The notes under the pieces are model-generated. The model was not told the DNA's origin, made no database searches, and saw only the letters and a program-made list of their open reading frames with translations. A DNA stretch of 22,922 bases, taken from NCBI GenBank assembly GCA_002686955.1, contig NYZA01000125.1:1-22922 (forward strand). Direction: 5' to 3'. Within the stretch, counting starts at the first letter, position 1. Each line of letters begins with the position of its first letter. The position numbers and the translations under genes were made by a program. Below, piece after piece: positions 1 to 7,102 of this stretch. Source of the stretch: Gemmatimonadota bacterium (GTDB lineage Bacteria > GCA-2686955).

Positions 1-32
1 CCATGCGCCTCTTGGCCTTATCCTTCGTCACT

Positions 33-87
33 CGCACCGATTTGATGCTCAACGAAGCTCCACTACGCCTGCGCTCAAATCGGTGCG
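33..87. repeat. 13-bp perfect inverted repeat with 29-nt spacer
   Basis: The arm CGCACCGATTTGA at 33-45 is the exact reverse complement of TCAAATCGGTGCG at 75-87. The arms do not extend further in either direction. A T-run does not follow, so a simple intrinsic terminator is not indicated. It sits directly beside the larger palindromic element and could be part of the same composite repeat or a binding site. Confidence 0.6.
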
Positions 88-96
88 GTTCCTCGA

Positions 97-285
97 CTAA
101 GGGTCGGCGAAGAAATAACTTCCTGTGTTTGCGCCCAGATTTGGTGTAGATCTGGTCGATCGGTGAGCTCCGAAACCGGAGGAATGGCAGCGCCCTTTTG
201 AGGCTTTCGGAGCTCGCCGATCGGCGCAGAGATGCGCCGAAGATGGGATGCATACATGGGAAGTTATTTCTTCGCCGACCCTAAG
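97..285. repeat. large imperfect palindrome with nested inverted repeats
   Basis: The outer arms at 100-123 and 259-282 are perfect 24-bp inverted complements (core TCGGCGAAGAAATAACTTCC on the left) and can be extended to 97 and 285 with one mismatch. Nested inside, 157-175 pairs with 205-223 at 18 of 19 positions (GAGCTCCGAAA against TTTCGGAGCTC). The intervening segments also show partial complementarity. The whole segment could therefore fold into one long hairpin or cruciform. No transposase is encoded. The form fits a non-autonomous palindromic repeat (MITE- or REP-like), but copy number in the genome cannot be judged from here. Confidence 0.7.
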
Positions 286-423
286 ACCAAGATTCACACG
301 GCTCGGGCACGCATTAGGTGGCGGATCCTGGTCCCCTATCCCCTTGATTCCCATCCCTTCCTCCCCCAGTTTGCACTCCGATATGCCAGACTCTTCCGCA
401 TCAACCCATCCTCAGGAGAAATC

Positions 424-1020
424 ATGAGAAGAGCGACCTTCTACGCCCTCGTGGCTGCTTTGATCGCCGGCTGCGGCCCGAGCCGGCAAGTCTCCCGAAT
501 CGACGTCGAAGCCGTCACCGATCTGAGTGGCAAGTGGAACGACACCGACTCGCGACTCGTCTCGGAAGAGATGATCGCGGACTGCCTCTCGCGGGCGTGG
601 CTGCCCGAGTTCATGTCCACGGAGCATCACAAACCGGTGCTCACGGTCGGCACGATCCGCAATCGGAGCAACGAGCATATCGACGTGACGACATTCACGA
701 AGGATATGGAGCGCGAGCTGATCAACTCCGGTCGGGTGAAGTTCGTCGCGGGGCGCGAGCAGCGCGATGAGGTTCGTAGCGAGCGGATGGAGCAGCAGAT
801 CTTCTCCTCCGACGAGACGGCGAAGAGTCTTGCCCAGGAGACCGGCGCGGACTATCTGCTCAAGGGATCGATCGCGACGATCGTCGATCGCTACGAGGGC
901 GACAAGGTGGTCTATTACCAGACCGACCTCGAGCTGATCCATGTCGAATCGAACGAGAAGGCGTGGATCGGGATGAAGAAGATCAAGAAGTTCATCACCC
1001 AAAAGGGGAAGAAGTGGTAG
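424..1020 (+). CDS. LpoB-like lipoprotein, penicillin-binding-protein activator family
   Basis: This 198-residue protein opens with a lipoprotein signal ending in I-A-G-C, with the lipidated Cys at position 17. The mature body resembles the LpoB/COG3417 family: a conserved region around the phrase LTVGTIRNRSNEHID, a segment about generating a low-expression reference (GRVKFV), and a C-terminal GADYLLKGSIATIVDR strand followed by a closing W-I-G-M-K-K. In Proteobacteria, LpoB sits in the outer membrane and activates the bifunctional synthase PBP1b. That role is established for enterobacteria and only inferred here. The ATG at 424 follows AGGAGA with suitable spacing. The frame extends upstream, but the extension crosses the palindromic element and is unlikely to be coding. 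It is the first gene of a three-gene plus-strand operon. Residue Gly follows the Cys, which does not suggest inner-membrane retention. Confidence 0.85.
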   Translation: MRRATFYALVAALIAGCGPSRQVSRIDVEAVTDLSGKWNDTDSRLVSEEMIADCLSRAWLPEFMSTEHHKPVLTVGTIRNRSNEHIDVTTFTKDMERELINSGRVKFVAGREQRDEVRSERMEQQIFSSDETAKSLAQETGADYLLKGSIATIVDRYEGDKVVYYQTDLELIHVESNEKAWIGMKKIKKFITQKGKKW

Positions 1021-2528
1021 CGGGCTCCGAGCCCAATCGTTCTGCAATGGGTGGACGGGCGGCGGCGGGGATTCTGTCGCTCGTGCTTCTTCTCGCCCTC
1101 GATTCCTGCGCGAGTGTTGCGACCCGAAAGGGATTCTACGAGCCGATAATGGTCGATCTGCGGGCGCAGGATTACGAAGCGGCGGTCCGGAAGATCGAGG
1201 CCGCGGCGGAGAAGCAGCGCTACGCGGAGAAAGACCGTCTTCTCTACTATCTCGATTCGGGTTTGGCGCACCACTATGCCCGATCTCTGCCTGAGAGCAA
1301 TGAGCGTCTTACTCTCGCCGAGGAGACCGGGGAAGCGCTTTTCACCAAGAGTGTCTCGCGGGCCGCGGTCTCGCTTCTTCTGAACGACAACGTTCTGGAA
1401 TACGCCGGTGAAGATCACGAGATCCTCTACACCAATCTGATCAAGGCGCTGAACTACTTGACGATGAGGCAATTCGACGACGCTTTCGTCGAGATTCGGC
1501 GCGCGAATGAGAAGCTCGACCTGCTGGAGCAGAAGTACGATGCCGCGGGCAAGATGCTCCGAGAGGGAGCCGAGAACGATACAGCAGGTGTTGCGATCGA
1601 CTATCGAGCCGAGCATGTTCGATTCGAGAACGACGCTTTCGCCCGCTACCTGAGCATGCATCTGTACGCTGCCGACGGGCTTTTCGACGATGCCGAGATC
1701 GACCTGAGAAAGCTGAAAGAAGCGTATCGAACCCAACCGCATATCTATCCCTTCCAAGTCCCCGATGTGCGCTACTCCACACCGCGCAATGCGGTTCTCA
1801 GCGTTATTGCCCTCGCCGGGCTCTCGCCGACGAAAGAGGCACTGAATCTTCGAATTCGGACCGACAAGGACTTGAATCTGGTGCAGATCCTCTACACCGA
1901 CGGCAAGAATGAGGGGCAAGAGTATGGACACCTCTTTCTGCCGATCGATGTGGACTACTACTTCAAATTCTCCATTCCGCAAATTGTATCGCGGCCATCG
2001 ACGGTGCGAACCGTGAGGCTGAGCGCCGATTCGGAGCTGATCGGAGAGCTTCGTCTTCTCGAAGATGTGGGGCTGGTCGCGGCGGAGACGTTCGAGGCCC
2101 GTAAGTCCCTGATCTATCTCCGCGCGGTCGGCCGGGCCGTGTTCAAGGGGCTGTTGGGGGAGAAGTTGAAGAAGAAGGCCGAGGGGAAGGAGAAGGAGAA
2201 GAGGCGGAAGAAGAAGGGGAAGAGGGATGACACCTCGGAGAAGGAGGGAAGCAGACGCCGCGACATCGGTGCGCGCTTCGGCACTTGGCTCAAGAAGGTC
2301 GCGGTCGATGTTGCGATGGAGGTGTCGGAGAACGCGGATCTACGCTGTTCGGAGCTGCTGCCCGGCCAGGTCCTTGTAGGCGATTTCGAGCTCGAGCCGG
2401 GAGTCTACGATCTCAGGGTAGATTTTCTCGGCGCGGGAGGTCGTATCTTGGAGAGTAAGGAGTTTCCGCGGTACGAGGTCGCGGGTGGCGGGGGGCTGAA
2501 TCTGATCGAAGCGGTTTACCTGAACTGA
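1014..2528 (+). CDS. COG3014-like envelope lipoprotein with helical repeats
   Basis: A protein of about 504 residues. The hydrophobic signal (GILSLVLLLALDSC) ends in a Cys, but the lipobox is degenerate, with Asp at -2. The middle is helical and TPR-like in composition (repeated Y/A/L-rich helices such as NYLTMRQFDDAFVEIRRANEKLDLLEQKYDAAG). It resembles the uncharacterised COG3014 lipoproteins that neighbour LpoB-like and LPP20 genes in gammaproteobacteria. Around 2158-2260 there is a strongly Lys/Glu/Arg-rich linker, followed by a small beta-rich C-terminal domain. Start choice: GTG at 1014 overlaps the preceding stop by 7 nt and is preceded by AAGGGGAAGAA. ATG at 1047 gives a cleaner signal peptide but has no ribosome-binding site. 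Function is unknown; the context suggests an outer-membrane assembly or peptidoglycan-related role. Confidence 0.8.
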   Translation: MVAGSEPNRSAMGGRAAAGILSLVLLLALDSCASVATRKGFYEPIMVDLRAQDYEAAVRKIEAAAEKQRYAEKDRLLYYLDSGLAHHYARSLPESNERLTLAEETGEALFTKSVSRAAVSLLLNDNVLEYAGEDHEILYTNLIKALNYLTMRQFDDAFVEIRRANEKLDLLEQKYDAAGKMLREGAENDTAGVAIDYRAEHVRFENDAFARYLSMHLYAADGLFDDAEIDLRKLKEAYRTQPHIYPFQVPDVRYSTPRNAVLSVIALAGLSPTKEALNLRIRTDKDLNLVQILYTDGKNEGQEYGHLFLPIDVDYYFKFSIPQIVSRPSTVRTVRLSADSELIGELRLLEDVGLVAAETFEARKSLIYLRAVGRAVFKGLLGEKLKKKAEGKEKEKRRKKKGKRDDTSEKEGSRRRDIGARFGTWLKKVAVDVAMEVSENADLRCSELLPGQVLVGDFELEPGVYDLRVDFLGAGGRILESKEFPRYEVAGGGGLNLIEAVYLN

Positions 2529-2538
2529 GAGGTCGCCG

Positions 2539-3576
2539 ATGACAACGAATCGTTTCCGCACGGCATTCGCGGCCGCTTGCTCGCTCCTGCTCTGTTCGAG
2601 CCGCTGGACGGTCGCCGCCGACACCGCGCGCCCAGTCTGGGTGAGCGACCCCGACCGAGAGTTTCCAAACGAGATGTACATCGCCGCAGTAGGATCGGGC
2701 GACACAGAAGACGCGGCGAAGAACAATGTCGTCTCTCGCATAGCCATGGTTTTTCAGTCCGACGTCAAGGCGGTGGACGAGATCGTGAGCGAGTACTGGG
2801 AGGCGGACGCCGCCGCTGGTGGTGAGCTTGCGAGATCGACGCACCTTCGGGAGCAGATGGCGATTTCGACCGATCAGAAACTGCGCAATGTGACGGTCTC
2901 TCGCACCTGGTTCGACCGTGAATCCGGGCGACACCATGCCCTCGCCTATCTCGATCGCGATCAAACCACCTCGCTCTACCTCGAGGAGCTTGCCCGCCTC
3001 GACGGGGAGGCGACGGAGTTCTTCGCGGGCTTTCGTTCCCACTCCGACAAACTGACACGCCTGGCCTTCCTGAACAGGGCGCTTTCACTCTCCGCCGAAC
3101 GCGACCTGCTCTCGAGTCAGCTATTGGTGATCTCGCAGGGGGGAAGCTCCCGCGAGCCCCAGATCAAAGCGGTCCGGCTCGCATCGGCCCGTGCGAGCCT
3201 GAAGAAGGAGATTTCGGTCGGAATCGCCCTGGGAGGAACCGATTCGCCGACTTTCGAGAGCGCTGTTCGCGGCGTAATGGAGAGGGAGGGATTCCGAGTA
3301 GTGCCCTCGGGCGCTGACTACGAGATTCGCGGCGGGTTGACGATGAACCGCCTCGATCGGCCCGGCAAGTTCATCGGATGGCGTGCCGAGCTGCGTCTCG
3401 CGGAGAGCGGCTCCGGCGCCGAGTTGCTATCCTGCGAACGCCACGGGCGTGAAGGGCACCGATCATTCAGCGAGGCGGAGCGACGCGCCGAGACCAAGGC
3501 CAGCGGCGAGATGAAGACGGCTTTGACCGAAGCGATTGATGGCTATCTCGGGGGTTTGCTCGCGAATAGCAACTGA
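2539..3576 (+). CDS. LPP20-domain periplasmic protein
   Basis: This 345-residue protein begins with a secretion signal (FAAACSLLLC, probable cleavage after TVAA), not a clean lipobox. Residues of about 32-150 match the LPP20 pattern: P-x-W-V near the start, then YIAAVGSG, then a run of alternating helix and strand with DAAKNNVVSRIAMVFQSDVKA. LPP20 proteins are surface or periplasmic lipoproteins of unknown biochemical role, named from Helicobacter. The C-terminal half (about 215-345) is a different domain, with phrases such as ADYEIRGGLTMNRLD, reminiscent of envelope-assembly proteins that sense or compare lipoprotein levels. I cannot assign it further. The ATG follows GAGAGG by 6 nt and lies 10 nt after the COG3014-like stop, so it is co-transcribed. 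It ends 53 nt from the convergent MltC-like gene. Confidence 0.78.
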   Translation: MTTNRFRTAFAAACSLLLCSSRWTVAADTARPVWVSDPDREFPNEMYIAAVGSGDTEDAAKNNVVSRIAMVFQSDVKAVDEIVSEYWEADAAAGGELARSTHLREQMAISTDQKLRNVTVSRTWFDRESGRHHALAYLDRDQTTSLYLEELARLDGEATEFFAGFRSHSDKLTRLAFLNRALSLSAERDLLSSQLLVISQGGSSREPQIKAVRLASARASLKKEISVGIALGGTDSPTFESAVRGVMEREGFRVVPSGADYEIRGGLTMNRLDRPGKFIGWRAELRLAESGSGAELLSCERHGREGHRSFSEAERRAETKASGEMKTALTEAIDGYLGGLLANSN

Positions 3577-3629
3577 TTACTTGAACATTCGCTGGTACGG
3601 CCTTCCGGTCGCCTTTTCTTCTGCTTCGG

Positions 3630-4901
3630 TCACGAGGCGGGATCCGGGCGGCTCCACTCGGCATAGTTGCCCATCCGCTCACTCACCTTGGTCAGATACC
3701 CTTTGGTTTCATCGTGCGGAAGGTGCTCCAGCAGATGGGCTTTCAGCTCGTCTCCACGTCCCGTGAACTCGCGATTGACGCGAGCGACGGCCGGGCCGAA
3801 TCGCCCCCGTTGCGATTTCGATACCCCGCTGCTCCCAGTGTTCAGAGTTCGGTTTACATTCCCAGGACCTGTGTTGTAAGCGGCGATCACGCAGTACTGG
3901 CGGCAGACGGGATCTTTGATGCCGCGATAATACTGATGCCACAGCTTCGATACATAGGCGATGCCGAGCTCGATATTGCGGGGGGGCACATAGAGCGCTT
4001 CGCCGCTCAGTACCCGCTCTTCCTCACCGAGGTACTGCAATGCGTCTTTGGCGCCGCTGTTCGGCACGAGTTGCATTAGCCCAAAAGCCGGCACATGGGA
4101 GCGCGCCTTGGGATTGAAAAACGACTCGGTCTGCATGATCGCCAATACCAACTCGATCGGCATGGCGGCGACATCTTTTCGGCGAGCGACAGAGCTCGAC
4201 TGCTCCCGCACGGTTGGTAGATAGCGCTCGGCCCTGCGCCGCAAGTGGTCGGGAACGAGGGGCAGCACGATCGTGAGCTTGACACGTGCGACGCCATCCC
4301 GACCGGTGAAGGTAGAGCTTCGCATTTTGCCCTCGTTCACCTGGCGATCAGCGAAGCGCTTCACTTCGGTGGTGCTCACCGCTACTCCCGACGCCCCGGC
4401 GATCTGTCCCTCGAGAATCGGGCGCTCGCTCAAGGGGGCGGGGGAACCGAGTGCGGGATCGGTCGCGCGACCGGCAAAGTCGTCGGTCGTACCGCGGCTC
4501 GAAGCCACCTGCTCGATCTTGGCCCGTAGGCGGCCGGCGAGAGCTTCGTGGCTCGTGCTCTCGGGAGCGATCACTTCGACCCTGGCTTCACCCTGCTCGA
4601 AATCGACCGTCGAACGGGCGTCGAGGTCGGAATCGTATTCGATCCAGGTTCGGGCTTCGGGCTCGACGAAACGGTCCCAACGCCGCTCTACCTCGGCTTT
4701 GAATTCGGCGAAGGCGAGGCTGTCGGCGCGCAGGAAGGCGGTGAAGGCCCGGGTCTCTCCCTGCTGGAACCGATCGAGAGCCGTGTTCTGATCTCGAAGG
4801 AACGCCTCGTAGGCGTCGTCTTGGGCGCCGGCGGGTCGATGGCCGGTCACACCGAGAGCGGAGATCGCGAGGATCGAGAAGGAAAGACCGATTGAGCGCA
4901 T
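3630..4901 (-). CDS. MltC-like membrane/periplasmic lytic murein transglycosylase
   Basis: This 423-residue protein cleaves peptidoglycan glycan strands, leaving 1,6-anhydro ends. Residues 1-26 are a signal peptide with an A-G-A cleavage site. Unlike E. coli MltC there is no lipobox Cys. Residues of about 68-215 match the MltC N-terminal DUF3393 domain (RWDRFVEPEARTWIEYDSD, then VDFEQGEARVEV). Residues of about 240-400 are the SLT domain, with catalytic Glu259 in the MQTESFFNPKA motif, GLMQLVP at 274-280 and AYNTGPGNV at 341-349. A Cys pair (C333, C337) lies between these motifs. ATG at 4901 follows GGAAGGAGC. It lies 51 nt downstream of the second LPP20 gene and is convergent with the LpoB operon. 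Family assignment is firm; the choice of MltC over other SLT enzymes rests on the N-terminal domain. Confidence 0.9.
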   Translation of the reverse strand: MRSIGLSFSILAISALGVTGHRPAGAQDDAYEAFLRDQNTALDRFQQGETRAFTAFLRADSLAFAEFKAEVERRWDRFVEPEARTWIEYDSDLDARSTVDFEQGEARVEVIAPESTSHEALAGRLRAKIEQVASSRGTTDDFAGRATDPALGSPAPLSERPILEGQIAGASGVAVSTTEVKRFADRQVNEGKMRSSTFTGRDGVARVKLTIVLPLVPDHLRRRAERYLPTVREQSSSVARRKDVAAMPIELVLAIMQTESFFNPKARSHVPAFGLMQLVPNSGAKDALQYLGEEERVLSGEALYVPPRNIELGIAYVSKLWHQYYRGIKDPVCRQYCVIAAYNTGPGNVNRTLNTGSSGVSKSQRGRFGPAVARVNREFTGRGDELKAHLLEHLPHDETKGYLTKVSERMGNYAEWSRPDPAS

Positions 4902-4952
4902 GCTCGCTCCTTCCGCCAGAGGCAGATATGCTCCGCCCCAACGATCGCGTCT

Positions 4953-5489
4953 CTACTGGGTCGCCGATTCGAGCTCCTGGAAGGCCTGGCTCGCGCGGAA
5001 GCGGGTGTACATCTCCTCTTCGGTCTTGATCCGCTGCATAGCGGTGGAGTTGAGCGCGCTCGAAGAGATCTCGGCGAGTACGTAGGCGCGATACTTCGTG
5101 CCCGCCTCGCTCGAGATCTCCGCGACCTCTTGCTTTACCACCTTCGAGCCGCGCAAGGTCGTGTTGGTCACCGACTTGCTCACATCGCTGATCTGTTTCA
5201 GCAGCACCGCGTCGTCGGAGCTACCGGTCTCGTCGGCGAACTTCTTGAACAGGTTCTGGACCTTGACTTCCATCTCTTGCGCGATCTTCTTCCGCGCCTC
5301 CATCGTGGCCTCGCTCATCGCCAAGTTGAGGTCGCGCGACTCCCCGCTTCCGGCGCCGACGATGTAGGCCGGGTCGGTGTCGGGGGACAGGTACCACTCG
5401 GGGATCGAGCCTACGCCGACGCTCTTGCCCCCGCATCCGAAGGTGCCGATCACGATGCCCGCCAGAAGTGCGGGTGCCAGTCTCTTCAT
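4953..5489 (-). CDS. LPP20 family lipoprotein
   Basis: A 178-residue lipoprotein. The signal MKRLAPALLAGIVIGTFGC places the lipidated Cys at 19, in a slightly degenerate lipobox (T-F-G-C). The mature chain has the LPP20 signature: IPEWYLSPD, then AYIVGAGSGES, then a long amphipathic helix (MSEATMEARKKIAQEM). It closes with a strand-rich TKYRAYVLAEISS segment. The frame extends upstream to 5609, but the ATG at 5489 has GAGCGAGAG just ahead and is the only start that gives a signal peptide. It is probably transcribed with the MltC-like gene that follows. It is the second LPP20-type protein in this neighbourhood; the other lies on the opposite strand at 2539-3576. The biochemical role of the family is unknown. 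Confidence 0.85.
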   Translation of the reverse strand: MKRLAPALLAGIVIGTFGCGGKSVGVGSIPEWYLSPDTDPAYIVGAGSGESRDLNLAMSEATMEARKKIAQEMEVKVQNLFKKFADETGSSDDAVLLKQISDVSKSVTNTTLRGSKVVKQEVAEISSEAGTKYRAYVLAEISSSALNSTAMQRIKTEEEMYTRFRASQAFQELESATQ

Positions 5490-5641
5490 CTCTCGCTCCA
5501 TCTCGGGATCGCCCGATAACGCGGCTTCGGGCAAGGTTCGGGGGGTCCGAGGGCCCACACTCCGACTCGGGTACGGCCTCCGCGGATGGCCTACCTCCCA
5601 GTCTCCCACATCGATCCCCGAGTGTCAGCCGGGCACGCGCG

Positions 5642-7102
5642 CTATCGATGCGCCCCCGTCCCCCGGATTTCGTCCATCCCCGTCTTGTAGGCGTCGAGCT
5701 CCTCGGAGAGACGCAGGATCTTCGCGCCCAGATCGGATGCATCGATGGTCGTGACGCGGTAGTCGTCCTTCACGACCCTTCCCCCAGCCACGACGAAGCG
5801 GACCTCGCTGCCGTCGCTCGCCCAGATCAGGTTTTCGACCACATTGCTCCGCCTGGTGGGGATCAGGTTCGGGCGGGTGAGATCGACGAGCACGAGATCC
5901 GCCGCCTTGCCGGGGGCGAGGGAGCCGGCGTCGATGCGCAGCATTCGGGCCGCATCGACCGTGACCATCTCGAGCGCTTGCTGGGCCGGCAAGCAGCGGG
6001 CGTCGCGGTGCTGGGCCTTCTGGAACTGCGAGGCGAGTCGCGCCGCCGCCAGTATGTTCTGGCTATCGGCGCTTCCCGATCCATCGGTCGAGATCGCGAC
6101 ATCGATTCCGGCGTCGAGCATCTCCATCAGGGGCGGCATCCCCGAGCCTAGGATCGTATTGGCGAGGGGGTTGTGCACGATCTTGGCCCCGCTGTCCTTG
6201 AGAATCGCCAGATCGTCGGTGGTCGTATTGACCTGATGCGCGAGCACGGTTCTTTCGTCGAGGATGCCGAGCTCGCTCGCATAGCGCACCGGCGTCCGTC
6301 CGTACTCCTTCACGAACCAGTCGGTGGTGTTGGGCCCTTCCGGGCTGTGGCAATGAAATAGGCTCTCGTGCTCCCTCGCCCACGCTTTCAGGGAGCGCAA
6401 GATCTCGGGACCGTTCGAGAAGAGCTGGTCGGGGCCGGGCACGATCTCGGCACGGCTGAGCGAAGCGTGCCGTTCCGCCGCCCGATCGAGACGTTCGATC
6501 GCCCGGGTGTGCGGGATGTCGAGCAGTTTTCCGTAGTAGTTGCGGTCCTGACTGCCCACGGCGACAATGATTCGGGTTCCGGCAGTCTCGCTTGCCCGCA
6601 CCAGCTCGTCGACCCTGTACTTGCTGAAATTGCAATGGTGGGTCATCGCCGATGTGATGCCGTACGAGAGATCGTCGAGCTTCGCCTTCAGGTAGGTCAG
6701 ATAGTGCGGCGAGTCGCCCAGCTCTGCATGCAGATCCTCGCCGCGCTCTTCGAGAAAGCGGGTGAAGACGTTGACCGCGCCGTCCAGCCAGTCGGTGAGT
6801 GGGACGTCTTTCACCATGCCGATGATTGGCGACTCATGGTCGTGGCCGTGGGCCTTGACGAAGCCGGGCAGGATCACACCATCGTGCCGGACCAGGCCGC
6901 CCGGCTCGCGCGCGCAGCCCCCACCCAGCACAGCGAGCTCGCCGTGCTCCGCCAGGAGCCGTCCGCCCGTCTTCTCGTCGTATGCGCCGACCTCCAAGAT
7001 CTCATCTTCTCGATAGAGAACGAAACCGTCTTCGATCCGCGTTTCGCGACCGAGCTCGTCCGACAGAGGCAGAAGAAGGCGGGCGCGGGCGAAGCCGGTC
7101 AT
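5642..7102 (-). CDS. COG0402 amidohydrolase (SsnA/chlorohydrolase/deaminase-like)
   Basis: A 486-residue cytosolic metal-dependent hydrolase of the ATZ/TRZ-deaminase branch of the amidohydrolase superfamily. The expected metal and catalytic residues are present: HGH at 85-87, the HCHSPE box (H250, H252, E255), H289 in LAHQVNTT, the VHNPLANTILGSG loop starting at H310, and D340 in STDGSGSAD. A C-terminal beta-domain returns to GKAADLVLVDL, as is usual. Typical substrates of relatives are purines, cytosine, triazines and S-adenosylhomocysteine; the actual one here cannot be read from sequence. The ATG at 7102 overlaps the hydroxylase stop as ATGA, so translation is likely coupled to it. Pairing of an SsnA-like amidohydrolase with molybdenum hydroxylases is seen in the E. 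coli ssnA-xdhD region. A longer upstream frame inside the neighbour is spurious. Confidence 0.85.
   Translation of the reverse strand: MTGFARARLLLPLSDELGRETRIEDGFVLYREDEILEVGAYDEKTGGRLLAEHGELAVLGGGCAREPGGLVRHDGVILPGFVKAHGHDHESPIIGMVKDVPLTDWLDGAVNVFTRFLEERGEDLHAELGDSPHYLTYLKAKLDDLSYGITSAMTHHCNFSKYRVDELVRASETAGTRIIVAVGSQDRNYYGKLLDIPHTRAIERLDRAAERHASLSRAEIVPGPDQLFSNGPEILRSLKAWAREHESLFHCHSPEGPNTTDWFVKEYGRTPVRYASELGILDERTVLAHQVNTTTDDLAILKDSGAKIVHNPLANTILGSGMPPLMEMLDAGIDVAISTDGSGSADSQNILAAARLASQFQKAQHRDARCLPAQQALEMVTVDAARMLRIDAGSLAPGKAADLVLVDLTRPNLIPTRRSNVVENLIWASDGSEVRFVVAGGRVVKDDYRVTTIDASDLGAKILRLSEELDAYKTGMDEIRGTGAHR

Larger units (their letters stand above)
1..423. other. non-coding left edge upstream of the LpoB-like gene
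   Basis: No convincing gene is visible in these 423 bases. Open frames on both strands are short, low in complexity and pass through the inverted repeats described separately. An in-frame upstream extension of the next gene exists (ATG at 232), but it runs through the palindromic element and lacks a secretion signal, so it is rejected in favour of the ATG at 424. The stretch from about 286 to 412 shows no structure I can support and presumably holds the promoter of the envelope operon, although no clear -35/-10 pair could be assigned. Confidence 0.6.

Noticed and set aside
232-423. In-frame N-terminal extension of the LpoB-like gene from ATG 232
   Set aside because: It passes through the palindromic repeat and destroys the lipoprotein signal, while ATG 424 has a good ribosome-binding site and an exact lipobox.
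860-895. Dense CGATCG/GATC occurrences
   Set aside because: They are frequent throughout and are explained by codons for Ile-Asp-Arg in GC-rich DNA, so not evidence of a specific repeat.
915-1982. Long minus-strand open frame antisense to the COG3014-like gene
   Set aside because: No recognisable domain; it is the complement of a coding frame in GC-rich DNA and spans two genes.
3577-3629. Possible bidirectional terminator between convergent genes
   Set aside because: Only a short GCGAAT/ATTCGC match with a long loop; no stable GC-rich stem followed by T-run is visible.
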